A DNA stretch of 64,000 nucleotides from Mycolicibacterium gilvum (GTDB lineage Bacteria; Actinomycetota; Actinomycetes; Mycobacteriales; Mycobacteriaceae), in contig NZ_UGQM01000001.1 of assembly GCF_900454025.1 (NCBI RefSeq), positions 1,798,001 to 1,862,000 of the forward strand, in the 5' to 3' direction. Positions within the stretch are counted from its first letter, which is position 1. Every line of letters begins with the position of its first letter. The position numbers and the translations under genes were made by a program. Of the stretch, positions 18,730 to 28,305 are shown one piece after another. Below the pieces are notes generated by a model. That model ran no database searches and had not been told where the DNA came from. It was given only the letters and a program-made list of their open reading frames with translations.

Positions 18730-19671
18730 ATGTACCGGCGCAGCGGTGCCGACCTGCCGTTCGGGGATCCGCTGCCCACGCACGGCACCGAGATGGAGGG
18801 ATGGTTCTGGCGTCTCTCCGACGCCGCGAGCGGACGGGTGGCCATCGCGCTGTGCAGCGCGAACCGTCATCCCGACGGGGACTGGTCGACGGCCGCGATC
18901 GCCGTTCATCCGGGCGGGACGGTCCGCTCGGCGGCGATCGACGGTGTCCGCGCCGCGCGGGACCGCTTCCTTGTGACGGCGGATTCGGGCGGGCACTGTC
19001 TGCACGCGGACCGCGACCGGCTGCACATGGTCATCGACGACTGCGAGATCGACATGACGATGCGCGAGAGCGTCGACTGGCCCAAGGCGTTCGGGGGCGG
19101 TGGGGTGTTCTCGTCGGTGCCGTTCCTGAATCAGTACTGGCATCCCTACCGGCTCGGCGGCAGGGCGATCGGCACGGTCCGCACCGGCGCACAGACGTGG
19201 ACGTTCACGGATGCGACGCTGTACTGCGAACGCAATTGGGGCGCAGGGTTTCCGCGCCGTTGGTGGTGGGGGCAGGCGCACGACTTCGGCGACGCCGACG
19301 TCAGCGTCGCGTTCTCGGGCGGGCTGCTCGAGCTCGGGCCGTTGCGCCGGGACGTCACCGGGGTGGTGGTCCGACTCGGCGACCGGGTCATCAGGATCAC
19401 CCCGCCCGCGCCGGTCCGCAGCGACTGCGATGTCGACCGTTGGCGCATCACCGCGCGGACACCGCGATTCCACGTCGAACTCGACGGTCAGGCCGTGCCG
19501 GGCGGGCCCCACGTGCTGCCCGTGCCGTTGCCGGGCGAGCGGCGCAACATCGACACCGACTACGAATATCTCGCGGGGCGCCTGCGGTGCACGGTGCGCG
19601 AGCGCGGCCGGACCCTCTTCGACGGAATCTCAGAACTCGCCGGCCTGGAGGTGGGCAGCCGCGCGTCGTGA
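18730..19671 (+). CDS. Tocopherol cyclase family-like protein
   Basis: About 313 residues from ATG 18730, which begins MYRRSGADLPFGDPL, a typical family start. GTG 18682 and ATG 18631 are longer alternatives; 18631 would leave only 25 bases to the divergent start. Diagnostic residues are EGWFWRLSD near the start and YCERNWGAGFPRRWWWGQAHDF near residue 165, the Trp-rich core of the tocopherol cyclase family. Bacteria here do not make tocopherol, so this is probably a lipocalin-like lipid or isoprenoid binding protein of unknown role. Confidence 0.75.
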   Translation: MYRRSGADLPFGDPLPTHGTEMEGWFWRLSDAASGRVAIALCSANRHPDGDWSTAAIAVHPGGTVRSAAIDGVRAARDRFLVTADSGGHCLHADRDRLHMVIDDCEIDMTMRESVDWPKAFGGGGVFSSVPFLNQYWHPYRLGGRAIGTVRTGAQTWTFTDATLYCERNWGAGFPRRWWWGQAHDFGDADVSVAFSGGLLELGPLRRDVTGVVVRLGDRVIRITPPAPVRSDCDVDRWRITARTPRFHVELDGQAVPGGPHVLPVPLPGERRNIDTDYEYLAGRLRCTVRERGRTLFDGISELAGLEVGSRAS

Positions 19672-19770
19672 CCGCGGCGTCGGACACCGGGTATTGATCG
19701 CCGCGAACGGGGTACCTGGTCTCACGGTCAGACGGCCACACGTGGCATCGACGGAAGGGGCGGGGGCGAC

Positions 19771-21129
19771 ATGTCCGTAGACACAGCCGAGGGGACTGCC
19801 GAACCGACCAGGTTGGCACGCCGGATCACCGGCCCGCTGCTGTTCCTGTTCATCCTCGGAGACGTCCTCGGCGCCGGCATCTACGCCCTGATGGGCGAGC
19901 TGTCCTCGGAGGTCGGCGGCGTGCTGTGGGCCCCGATGACCGTGGCGCTGGGGCTGGCGCTGCTCACCGCCGGTTCCTACGCCGAGCTGGTCACCAAGTA
20001 CCCCAGGGCCGGCGGCGCGGCGGTGTTCGCCGAACGCGCGTTCGGCAAACCGTTGATCTCGTTCCTGGTGGGGTTCAGCATGCTCGCGGCGGGTGTCACG
20101 AGCGCGGCGGGCCTCGCCCTGGCCTTCTCCGGCGACTACCTGGCCACGTTCGTCGACGTGCCGGTCGCCCTGGCGGCCGTGGTGTTCCTCGCGCTGGTGG
20201 CGTGTCTGAACGCGCGGGGGATCAGCGAGTCGCTGAAGACGAACGTGGTGATGACCGCGATCGAACTCTCCGGTCTGGTCCTGGTGATCGCGGTCGTCGC
20301 GATGATGGTCGGCCGCGGCGACGGTGAGGTCAGCCGGGTCACCGAGTTCCCGGACGGCACGACGCCTGCGCTGGCGATCCTGGGCGGCGCGATCCTGGCG
20401 TACTACTCGTTTGTCGGATTCGAGACCTCGGCCAATGTGGTGGAAGAGATCAGGGATCCGCGCCGGGTGTACCCGCGGGCTCTGTTCGGTGCGCTGATCA
20501 CGGCCGGTGTGGTCTACGCGCTGGTCGGACTCGCCAGCGCCATCGCCGTGCCGACGGATGAGTTGTCACAGTCGTCGGGTCCGCTGCTCGATGTGGTCGC
20601 GGCGTCTGGGGCCGCTGTTCCCGACTGGCTGTTCAGCCTGATCGCGCTGATCGCGGTCGCCAACGGAGCCCTGCTCACGATGATCATGGCCAGCCGTCTG
20701 ACCTTCGGGATGTCCGATCAGGGACTGCTGCCGAGCGTCTTCGCCCGGGTGCTGCCCAACCGGCGCACGCCGTGGGTGGCGATCGTCGCGACGACCGCGG
20801 TCGCGATGGCGTTGACGCTGGTGGGTGACCTGTCCATGCTCGCCGAGACGGTCGTGCTGCTCCTGCTGGTGGTGTTCCTGTCGGCGAACGTGTCGGTGCT
20901 GGTGCTGCGCCGTGACCACGTCGAGCAGGACCACTTCCGGGTGTGGACGTTCGTGCCCGTGCTGGGCATCGCGTCGTGCCTGCTGCTGCTGACCCAGCAG
21001 ACCGCGAAGGTGTGGCTGCTGGCCGCTGCGCTGCTCGCCGTCGGCGTGGTGCTCTATCTGCTCGCCAAACGGTTTGGCGGACACGGTGTTCAGGACACCG
21101 GAGACGCCGCTCCCAGCAGATCGGAGTAG
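19771..21129 (+). CDS. APC-superfamily amino acid permease
   Basis: 452 residues with about 12 transmembrane helices. The first helix carries the unwound substrate motif GDVLGAGIYALMG, and YYSFVGFETSANVVEEIRDP (around residue 210) is the consensus of helix 6 and its loop. It probably imports an amino acid or amine; the substrate is unknown. Its 3' end overlaps the convergent esterase gene by 40 bases (21090-21129). Confidence 0.9.
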   Translation: MSVDTAEGTAEPTRLARRITGPLLFLFILGDVLGAGIYALMGELSSEVGGVLWAPMTVALGLALLTAGSYAELVTKYPRAGGAAVFAERAFGKPLISFLVGFSMLAAGVTSAAGLALAFSGDYLATFVDVPVALAAVVFLALVACLNARGISESLKTNVVMTAIELSGLVLVIAVVAMMVGRGDGEVSRVTEFPDGTTPALAILGGAILAYYSFVGFETSANVVEEIRDPRRVYPRALFGALITAGVVYALVGLASAIAVPTDELSQSSGPLLDVVAASGAAVPDWLFSLIALIAVANGALLTMIMASRLTFGMSDQGLLPSVFARVLPNRRTPWVAIVATTAVAMALTLVGDLSMLAETVVLLLLVVFLSANVSVLVLRRDHVEQDHFRVWTFVPVLGIASCLLLLTQQTAKVWLLAAALLAVGVVLYLLAKRFGGHGVQDTGDAAPSRSE

Positions 21130-22577
21130 ACGCCGGCGCGGTCCTCGTGGGCGTCCGGCAGGAACGGGAACGTGAACCAGTCGTGGATCAGGCCCGCGCG
21201 CAGCCGAAATTCGACGTTCGGAATGCCCTCGGCGCCAACACGTTCCCGCAACCGGAGGGTGTCTACGGTGAGCAGGTCCCGCGACGAGCTGTAGACGTAG
21301 GTCGGCGGCAGTCCCTCCAGTGAGCCGAACAGCGGGCTCGCCAGCGGGTCGGTGACGCCGGCCGAACCCGCCCACTTCGCCCCCGAGCGGACCAGGTTGG
21401 GGATGTCGAGGAGGGGATCCCGGATCTCGGCGCTGCGTGGGTCGCTCATCGACACGTCCAGCCAGGGCGCGAGCAGCACCAGCCGCGACGGTGTGGCGGC
21501 AGAGCGACGATTCAGTTCCTGAACCGCGGCGAGCGCGAGCCCGCCGCCCGCGGAGTCGCCGAAGACACTGACGTTGTGCGCGCCGTGCGCGTCGATCATC
21601 TCGGTCAGGAAGTCCGCGGTGCGGGGGACCTCGGTGGCCGCGGTGCCGCCCCGGGGGACGAGGGTCTGGAGGGGGACGACGACGGTGGCACCGGTGTCGC
21701 GGGCCATGTCGGCGTAGGTCCACCAGTGGAAGATGCTCGCGGTCGCGACGTAGGCCCCGCCGTGCAGTGCGACCACGATCTGGTCGGTCTGATCGCGCCG
21801 CGGCGTGAGTGACCACACCTTCATGCCGTCGAACTCGGTGCGTTCCACGTCGAGTCCCGGCGTCAGGAAGAACGGCGGGACGCCGTCGGTGAAGAACGGG
21901 ATCTTGAGGCTGGTGAACGCCAGCAGCCCACCGAACGGCTTCAGCACCACCTTGAGGACGTTCAGACCCGCGATGACGACCTGCTGGACGAACGACGGTC
22001 GGCCCGTGTACACCGGCTGATCCACGACAGGGACATCGGCGGCCGCCGGAACGGTGTCCGTGGGGTCGGTGGTGTCGGCGGTCGGCGCAGCTTCCGTCGC
22101 TGTCCCGGGTACCGCCGCGGTCGCGGTGTCGTCGCTGTCCTGCGGGCGCGCCGACCCGACGAGAGACCACAGGGCAGGTGCGGCGACCGGACTCTCGGGG
22201 GCAGGCTCCTCGACGTCGCCCGGGTCCGAAGGTTCGGGCGCGTCGGCGACTTCGACGGTCGTCGTATCGGTGTCGGGGTCGTCTCCGTCCGTCGCACGGG
22301 TGCGCGACGGGCGCGACGACACCCGGGTTTCCGACGCGTCCGCACCGGTGTCCGCGTCGGCGCGGCGTTCCGCCGATGCGCGAGAAGGCCTGTCCTGCGC
22401 CGGTTTCGATGGGGCCGCGGCGGCACTGCGTGGCTCGGCGGACGTGCCGTCCTCGGAGGCCCACGCCGGAGCTGTGGCGGTGCAGGCGATCACGGCTCCC
22501 GCACCGACGGCCAAGGTCCACGCGCCGGCCCGCGCGCTCACGCGTCCGATGCTCGGTCGAATCCGACGTACGGTCAT
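21090..22577 (-). CDS. Exported alpha/beta hydrolase (HSL/lipase-esterase family) with Asp/Thr/Pro-rich linker
   Basis: 495 residues from ATG 22577 (MTVRRIRPS). A signal peptide (AGAWTLAVGAGAVIAC, cut near APAWA) is followed by a low-complexity Ala/Asp/Thr/Pro linker of about 150 residues, then the hydrolase domain. This has oxyanion HGGAY, nucleophile GDSAGG, an Asp in SSRDLLTVD and the terminal His in GLIHDWF. This is the hormone-sensitive-lipase type of esterase. The long acidic linker suggests surface display. The gene ends inside the permease gene (40-base convergent overlap). Confidence 0.85.
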   Translation of the reverse strand: MTVRRIRPSIGRVSARAGAWTLAVGAGAVIACTATAPAWASEDGTSAEPRSAAAAPSKPAQDRPSRASAERRADADTGADASETRVSSRPSRTRATDGDDPDTDTTTVEVADAPEPSDPGDVEEPAPESPVAAPALWSLVGSARPQDSDDTATAAVPGTATEAAPTADTTDPTDTVPAAADVPVVDQPVYTGRPSFVQQVVIAGLNVLKVVLKPFGGLLAFTSLKIPFFTDGVPPFFLTPGLDVERTEFDGMKVWSLTPRRDQTDQIVVALHGGAYVATASIFHWWTYADMARDTGATVVVPLQTLVPRGGTAATEVPRTADFLTEMIDAHGAHNVSVFGDSAGGGLALAAVQELNRRSAATPSRLVLLAPWLDVSMSDPRSAEIRDPLLDIPNLVRSGAKWAGSAGVTDPLASPLFGSLEGLPPTYVYSSSRDLLTVDTLRLRERVGAEGIPNVEFRLRAGLIHDWFTFPFLPDAHEDRAGVYSDLLGAASPVS

Positions 22578-22791
22578 TGGCGGCCTCCCCGGTGAGTCCG
22601 CCAACCGTAATCGATCGGTGACGCGACCGGCAATGATCTTCGAAGGACCTTCGAATGACCCTCGGACGCGCCGCATTTCGAATCACGGTGGGGACAGGAC
22701 CGCCGCGACCCGGCGCCCCGCGGGTGAGCCGCACGGCACCTGAGCAGTCCGAATGCGTTTGAAAAGGGCCCTGAAGTGGAATAATGCGGAA

Positions 22792-23460
22792 ATGCCGCAC
22801 ACTGGCCGGGTCGTCGGATCCGAGTTGGACGAGATGGTGCGCACGCACGGCAATCTCCGTCTGGGCAGCTTCCGTTTCTGGTTCGTCGGCCAGCGGTGGG
22901 AATGGTCGGACGAGGTGGCCCGCATGCACGGGTACGAACCAGGGACCGTCACCCCGACCACGGAGCTGCTGCTCGCCCACAAGCATCCCGAGGACCGGCA
23001 ACACGTCCAGGAACTGCTCGATCGGGCGCTGCATTCCGGAGGCTCATTCTCCAGCCGCCACCGGTTCATCGACACCCGCGGCGGCGAACACACGGTCCTC
23101 GTCCTCGCCGATCGGATGACCGACGCCGACGGTGCCGTGGTGGGGACCGAGGGGTACTACATCGACCTCACCGATACATTGGACGAGGCCCGCCGCGATG
23201 CGTTGAACTCGACGCTTCCGGACCTGTTCGCCGCCCGGGCGAGCATCGAACAAGCCAAGGGGGCGTTGATGTTGGTGTACGGCGTCGGCCCGGACCAGGC
23301 GTTCGAGCTGCTGCAGTGGCGCTCCCAGCAGACCAACACCAAGCTACGCACCCTGGCCGACCGGATCGTCGCCGACTTCCCGAACCTGCGCGCGCCGCGT
23401 GACGAATTGCGAAGGCAGTTCGATCATCTGCTGCTCACCGTGCACCAGCGCGTCGAGTGA
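22792..23460 (+). CDS. PAS and ANTAR domain protein (RNA-binding antiterminator-type)
   Basis: 222 residues. A PAS domain (about 20-135, RFWFVGQRWEWSDEVARMHGY) precedes a C-terminal ANTAR domain (about 140-200, RASIEQAKGALMLVYGVGPDQAFELLQWRSQQTNTKLR), which binds paired RNA hairpins in known antiterminators. It is first in the coupled signalling operon: its TGA overlaps the GTG of the STAS gene by 4 bases. It probably turns a sensed signal into control of transcription termination; the target RNA is unknown. Confidence 0.9.
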   Translation: MPHTGRVVGSELDEMVRTHGNLRLGSFRFWFVGQRWEWSDEVARMHGYEPGTVTPTTELLLAHKHPEDRQHVQELLDRALHSGGSFSSRHRFIDTRGGEHTVLVLADRMTDADGAVVGTEGYYIDLTDTLDEARRDALNSTLPDLFAARASIEQAKGALMLVYGVGPDQAFELLQWRSQQTNTKLRTLADRIVADFPNLRAPRDELRRQFDHLLLTVHQRVE

Positions 23461-23840
23461 CGGTGGCAGAACGCGTGGGACTTCTCGAGATCGGGCAGGA
23501 GGTCCAGGATGTCGCGGTCGTGGTGCGTGCCGGCGGCGAAGTGGACTCCGGCACAGTCGAGACGCTGGCTGCGGCACTCGATTCCGCGGTGGCCGACGCC
23601 GCGGCGCATCCGGCGAGGACGGTCGTCGTCGATCTGGACGGCATCACGTACTTCGGCAGCGCGGGTCTGAACGCGCTGCTCACCTGCCGCGAGCAGGGGG
23701 AGGGTCGCGGTGTCGCCGTGCGGTTGGTCGCCACCACCGCCGAGGTCACCCGTCCCATCGAAGTCACCCGGCTCGCGCGGATCCTGCGTCCCTACCCGAG
23801 TGTGGGCGAGGCGGTCGCGGCGCCGGAAGATCCTCGGTGA
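23457..23840 (+). CDS. STAS-domain anti-anti-sigma factor
   Basis: 127 residues. The STAS fold shows VVDLDGITYFGSAGLNALL, with Ser as the phosphorylation site expected for SpoIIAA/RsbV-type antagonists. It overlaps both neighbours by 4 bases (GTGA), so it is translationally coupled to the ANTAR gene before it and the kinase/phosphatase after it. It is probably phosphorylated by an RsbW-type kinase and dephosphorylated by the SpoIIE domain of the next gene. Confidence 0.9.
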   Translation: MTVAERVGLLEIGQEVQDVAVVVRAGGEVDSGTVETLAAALDSAVADAAAHPARTVVVDLDGITYFGSAGLNALLTCREQGEGRGVAVRLVATTAEVTRPIEVTRLARILRPYPSVGEAVAAPEDPR

Positions 23841-26800
23841 GCGGCGTCGACGGCGTCCCCGCGGGCGGGGTGTTCGCCGGCGGTGGCGTGGTGGGTCACG
23901 ATCACGCACAGGTGAATTGGGCGGCGACGCCGCTGGGCCCGACGTCGGAGTGGCCGCAGAGCCTGCAGACCGCCGCCAACATTCTGCTCTCGTCGCGGTT
24001 CCCGATGTGGATGGCGTGGGGGCCCGATCTCACCTTCTTCTGCAATGACGCGTACCGCAACGTCACGTTGGGCCGCAAGTATCCGTGGGCGCTGGGCCGG
24101 CCGGCCAGTGAGGTGTGGGCGGAGATCTGGGATGACATCGGGCCGCGGATCGACCGGGTGCTGTCCACCGGGGTGGCGACCTGGGACACCTCGCTGCTGC
24201 TGTTCCTGGAGAGGTCCGGCTACACCGAGGAGTCCTATCACACGTTCTCCTACAGTCCGCTGCGCGACGACGACGGCACGGTGGTCGGCATGCTGTGCGT
24301 GGTCAGTGAGGACACGCTGCAGGTCATCGGGGAGCGCCGGATGGCGACGCTTCGCGATCTGGGTTCGGACCCCAGCGTGGTGCGCACCGAGAAGGAGATC
24401 CTGAGCTTCGTCGACCGGCAGCTCGCACAGAATCTGCGAGACCTGCCCTTCACGCTCACCTACCTTTTCGACGACGACGGTTCGGCACACCTGGCCGGGA
24501 TGAGTGGCATCACCGGCGACCATCCCGCGGCGCCGGCCGTACTCACCGGCGCGGACGGTGAACTGTGGCCGGTGGGCCCGCCGGCCGGGGGTGAGACGGT
24601 TCTGCTCGAGGTGGACACCGCGCCGTATCCGGCGATGCCGACCGGAGACTGGCGGGAACCGCCCCGCCAGGTGCTGATCGTGCCGTTGTTGCAGCAGGGG
24701 GCGGCGCCGACGGGATTCCTGGTGGCGGGGCTGAATCGCTACCGGGTTCTCGACGATGCGTACCGCGGCTTCGTGGCGCTGGTGGCGGGCCATATCGCGG
24801 CCGGCATCGGGTTGTCGCGCAGCTATCGCACCCAGCAGTTGCGGGCCGAGGAACTCGCCGAACTCGACAGGGCGAAGACCACGTTCTTCTCGAACATCAG
24901 CCACGAGTTCCGTACGCCGCTGACGCTGATCCTGGATCCGGTATCGGAGCTGCGACGAGCCGACACCCTCGGCGACGCCGCGCGTCAAGAGCTCGATGTG
25001 GTGTGGCGCAACGGGTTACGGCTCACCAAGCTGGTCAACACGCTGCTCGATTTCTCCCGCATCGAAGCGGGACGAAGTCAGGCGCACTACCAGCCGGTCG
25101 ACCTCGGCGCGGTGACGGCCGAGTTGGCCAGTGTCTTCCGGTCTGCGATCGAGAGGGCGGGACTGGTTTTCGACGTGGACTGCCCGCCGCTGGGGGAGCA
25201 GGTGTACGTCGATCTGGACATGTGGGAGAAGGTGATCTTCAACCTGCTGTCGAACGCGTTGAAGTTCACCTTCGAGGGCAGCGTGTCGGTCACGGCGCGT
25301 CGTGACGGTCGCGGTGCCGTGATCACGGTGTCGGACACCGGAACCGGCGTGCCGGCCGACGAGATGCCCAGGTTGTTCGAACGGTTCCACCGCATCGAGA
25401 ACACCAGGGCGCGGTCCAATGAGGGCAGCGGTATCGGGCTGGCCCTGGTCAAGGAACTCGTCGGGTTGCACGGCGGCACGATCGACGCCGACAGTGCCGA
25501 GTCCCGTGGCACGACCTTCACCATCCGGCTGCCGTGGGGGGCGGCGCATCTCCCGGCCGACGCGGTCGTTTCGCAGCCCCGCGAGCGCAGACCCGGCAAT
25601 ACCGTGGACGCCTACGTCGAAGAGGCGTTGCGGTGGACCCCCGATGGGGTCCGTGAGTACGTGGCCGAATCCGCCCAGCCCACAACCGGACCCGAGAAGC
25701 CGATCGGCACCGGGACGCTCGCGCGTGTGCTGGTGGCCGACGACAACGCCGACATGCGGGAGTACCTGGGCCGGCTGCTGCGCTCGGACGGCTACGCGGT
25801 GGAGGCTGTCGTCGACGGCCGGCAGGCGTTGGAGGCCATTCGCGCGGAACCGCCGGACCTCGTCATCAGCGATGTGATGATGCCGCGTCTGGACGGGCTG
25901 GGTCTGGTCTCCGAACTGCGGGCGGACCGCCGCACCGCGGCGGTCCCGGTCCTGCTGCTGTCCGCGCGCGCGGGCCAGGAGGCCTCGATCAGCGGCCTGC
26001 AGGCCGGCGCCGACGACTACCTCGTCAAACCGTTCGCGGCGGCCGAACTGCTCGCCAGGGTGCGCGCCAACATCCAACTCGCGCGGCTGCGGGAAGGGCA
26101 CGCGCGGTGGCGTACCGCGCTGGTCGACTCGCTGCAGGAAGCCTTCTTCGTGTGCGACGAACACGGTGCCGTCGTGGAGATCAACCCGGCGTTCACCGAG
26201 ATCCTCGGCTACGACTCGACCGGACTGCCCTACCCGCTGATGCATCCGTGGTGGCCGCTCAAAGGCAGCGACGCCGAGGCGAACCGCCGCGTCGAGGAGG
26301 CGTTCGGCAGCTTCATGCGCGATCCGCACGGGACGCTCACCGAGGTGCCCGTCACGCACCGGGACGGCCACCGCCTGTACGTGACCGTCACGTTCAGCCA
26401 CGCCGACGATCCCGAGACGGGCCGCGACGTCATCGTCGGAACACTGCGCGACGTCACCGCCGAGCGCTACATCGTGCAGCGCGAGTCAGCGCTGGCGTCG
26501 CTGAACGAGAAGCTCGCCCAGGCCGACACCCTCGACGACGCGGTGCTGGCCGCCGCCGAGGAGTTCTCCTCCATCTGGAGCGCCCGCCGTGTGGTCGCGG
26601 CGACGTGGCCGGACGAACCCGACGGCGAGCACGAGTCCGACGCTCCGTCGCTGACGGTGGTCGGTGCCCCGGCCACGTGGGACGGACTCCCGGGCAACGC
26701 ACGTGAGCTCATCCTCACGTTGCGCCGCGATCATCTGCTGGCCCCGCACACCTCCGATGCGGGGGCGGCCGGTGTCGCGCTACGGCATCCGCGCGGGGTG

Positions 26801-27997
26801 CTGGTCCTCTACGTCGAACTGCCCGAACAGCGCCTGTTCACCGCCGAGGACGACACCCTGCTCACGGTGTTGGCGGGACGTCTCGGGCAGGGCCTGCAGC
26901 GGGTCCATCAGATCGACCAGCAGCGCGAGACCGCCCTGGCGCTGCAGCACGCGATCCTCGGCCCGTCGCTGTCGAGCGCGTTCGCAGTCCGGTACCAGCC
27001 GGCCACCAGACCTCTCCAGGTCGGCGGCGACTGGTATGACGTCGTCGATCTGGAGGACGGCCGGATCGGTCTGATCGTCGGCGACTGCGTGGGGCACGGG
27101 CTGGCCGCCGCGACGGTGATGGGCCAGCTCAGGAGCGCGTGCCGGGCGCTGCTGCTGGAGCATCCGAGCCCGGCGGCGGCGCTGTCCGCCCTCGACCGGT
27201 TCGCCGCGCGCCTGCCCGGCGCCCGGTGCACCACGGCGTTCTGCGCCGTGCTCGACCCCCGCATCGGCGAGGTCGTCTATTCGTGCGCCGGGCATCCGCC
27301 ACCGATCATGGTGACCGCCGACCGCACGACCGAACTGTTGGAAGGCGCCCGAGCGACGCCGCTGGGGCTGAAGAACCCGCCCCACCGCACCGAGGCGCGG
27401 GTGACCATGCCGGCGCGTGCCACCCTGCTGCTCTACACCGATGGCCTGGTCGAACGTCGCCGCGAGTCCATCGACGACGGCATCGCCAGGGCCACCGATG
27501 TGGTCCAGAGCAACCGGGCCACGGATCTCGATCAGCTTGCAAACGTCATCATGGCGCGTCTCGCGCCCGCCGATGGGTATCACGATGATGTGGCTCTACT
27601 GCTGTATCGACAACCAGAACCTCTGGACCTGGATTTCCCCGCCGACGTGGCCGAGCTGGCCGGTAGCCGGACCGTGCTGCGCGGCTGGCTCGACAGCGCC
27701 GGCGTGCCGCAGGATCAGGCCCTCGACGTGCTGATCGCCGTCGGTGAGGCGCTGGCCAATGCCATCGAGCACGGGCACCGCGACGATCCGGGCGGACGGG
27801 TCCGGTTGCGCGCCGTCGCGCTGCCCGACCGGGTGCAGCTGACCATCATCGACACCGGATCGTGGAAGGCGCCCGACGACGTGCCCGCGCTGCACCGGGG
27901 ACGCGGCATCGCCCTGATGAAGGCGTTGATGCAGGATGTCACCATCGATTCCCAGACCACCGGCACCACGGTGCACATGAACACCAGGATCGCGTGA
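23837..27997 (+). CDS. Hybrid sensor kinase / response regulator / SpoIIE phosphatase / RsbW-like kinase fusion
   Basis: 1386 residues from GTG 23837. Domains in order: a PAS-like sensor (about 25-160, SRFPMWMAWGPDLTFFCND); a GAF-like region (about 190-330); HisKA with phosphoacceptor His356 in ISHEFRTP; HATPase_c (LLSNALKF, DTGTGVP); a receiver domain with DDNADM and phosphoacceptor Asp679 (SDVMMP); a second PAS (about 757-870); a second GAF-like region; a PP2C/SpoIIE phosphatase (VGGDWYDVV, about 1062, and GDCVGHG); and a C-terminal HATPase like RsbW (GEALANAIEHGH). One protein thus joins two-component signalling with partner switching on the flanking STAS proteins. It overlaps both neighbours by 1-4 bases. 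Confidence 0.93.
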   Translation: MSGVDGVPAGGVFAGGGVVGHDHAQVNWAATPLGPTSEWPQSLQTAANILLSSRFPMWMAWGPDLTFFCNDAYRNVTLGRKYPWALGRPASEVWAEIWDDIGPRIDRVLSTGVATWDTSLLLFLERSGYTEESYHTFSYSPLRDDDGTVVGMLCVVSEDTLQVIGERRMATLRDLGSDPSVVRTEKEILSFVDRQLAQNLRDLPFTLTYLFDDDGSAHLAGMSGITGDHPAAPAVLTGADGELWPVGPPAGGETVLLEVDTAPYPAMPTGDWREPPRQVLIVPLLQQGAAPTGFLVAGLNRYRVLDDAYRGFVALVAGHIAAGIGLSRSYRTQQLRAEELAELDRAKTTFFSNISHEFRTPLTLILDPVSELRRADTLGDAARQELDVVWRNGLRLTKLVNTLLDFSRIEAGRSQAHYQPVDLGAVTAELASVFRSAIERAGLVFDVDCPPLGEQVYVDLDMWEKVIFNLLSNALKFTFEGSVSVTARRDGRGAVITVSDTGTGVPADEMPRLFERFHRIENTRARSNEGSGIGLALVKELVGLHGGTIDADSAESRGTTFTIRLPWGAAHLPADAVVSQPRERRPGNTVDAYVEEALRWTPDGVREYVAESAQPTTGPEKPIGTGTLARVLVADDNADMREYLGRLLRSDGYAVEAVVDGRQALEAIRAEPPDLVISDVMMPRLDGLGLVSELRADRRTAAVPVLLLSARAGQEASISGLQAGADDYLVKPFAAAELLARVRANIQLARLREGHARWRTALVDSLQEAFFVCDEHGAVVEINPAFTEILGYDSTGLPYPLMHPWWPLKGSDAEANRRVEEAFGSFMRDPHGTLTEVPVTHRDGHRLYVTVTFSHADDPETGRDVIVGTLRDVTAERYIVQRESALASLNEKLAQADTLDDAVLAAAEEFSSIWSARRVVAATWPDEPDGEHESDAPSLTVVGAPATWDGLPGNARELILTLRRDHLLAPHTSDAGAAGVALRHPRGVLVLYVELPEQRLFTAEDDTLLTVLAGRLGQGLQRVHQIDQQRETALALQHAILGPSLSSAFAVRYQPATRPLQVGGDWYDVVDLEDGRIGLIVGDCVGHGLAAATVMGQLRSACRALLLEHPSPAAALSALDRFAARLPGARCTTAFCAVLDPRIGEVVYSCAGHPPPIMVTADRTTELLEGARATPLGLKNPPHRTEARVTMPARATLLLYTDGLVERRRESIDDGIARATDVVQSNRATDLDQLANVIMARLAPADGYHDDVALLLYRQPEPLDLDFPADVAELAGSRTVLRGWLDSAGVPQDQALDVLIAVGEALANAIEHGHRDDPGGRVRLRAVALPDRVQLTIIDTGSWKAPDDVPALHRGRGIALMKALMQDVTIDSQTTGTTVHMNTRIA

Positions 27998-28305
27998 TGG
28001 CCACCCCGCTGCAGTTGCGTACCGAGCGCCACGATGGCGAACTCGTGCTCGTGGCCGTCGGTGAGCTCGATCTCAGCAATATCCACACCTTCGCCGGGGC
28101 GATCGGCTCCGCTGTGGCCGGTACCGACGGCGCTCCGCTGCACGTCGACCTCAGCGAGGTCGAATACCTCGACAGCGGCGCCATCAACGTGCTGTTCGAC
28201 CACGCCGAATCCATCGACCTGGTCGTCAACCCGATGCTGCTGCCGGTCCTGTCGGTCAGCGGGCTGACCGATGTGGTCACGGTCAAGCCGGCGGCAGTTT
28301 CCTAA
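27997..28305 (+). CDS. STAS-domain anti-anti-sigma factor
   Basis: 102 residues; ATG 27997 shares one base with the TGA of the kinase/phosphatase gene. The core reads HVDLSEVEYLDSGAINVLFDH, with Ser in DSGA as the likely phosphorylation site. It is the second antagonist in this operon, so one phosphatase could serve two outputs. Its stop overlaps the convergent polymerase gene stop (28302-28305). Confidence 0.9.
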   Translation: MATPLQLRTERHDGELVLVAVGELDLSNIHTFAGAIGSAVAGTDGAPLHVDLSEVEYLDSGAINVLFDHAESIDLVVNPMLLPVLSVSGLTDVVTVKPAAVS

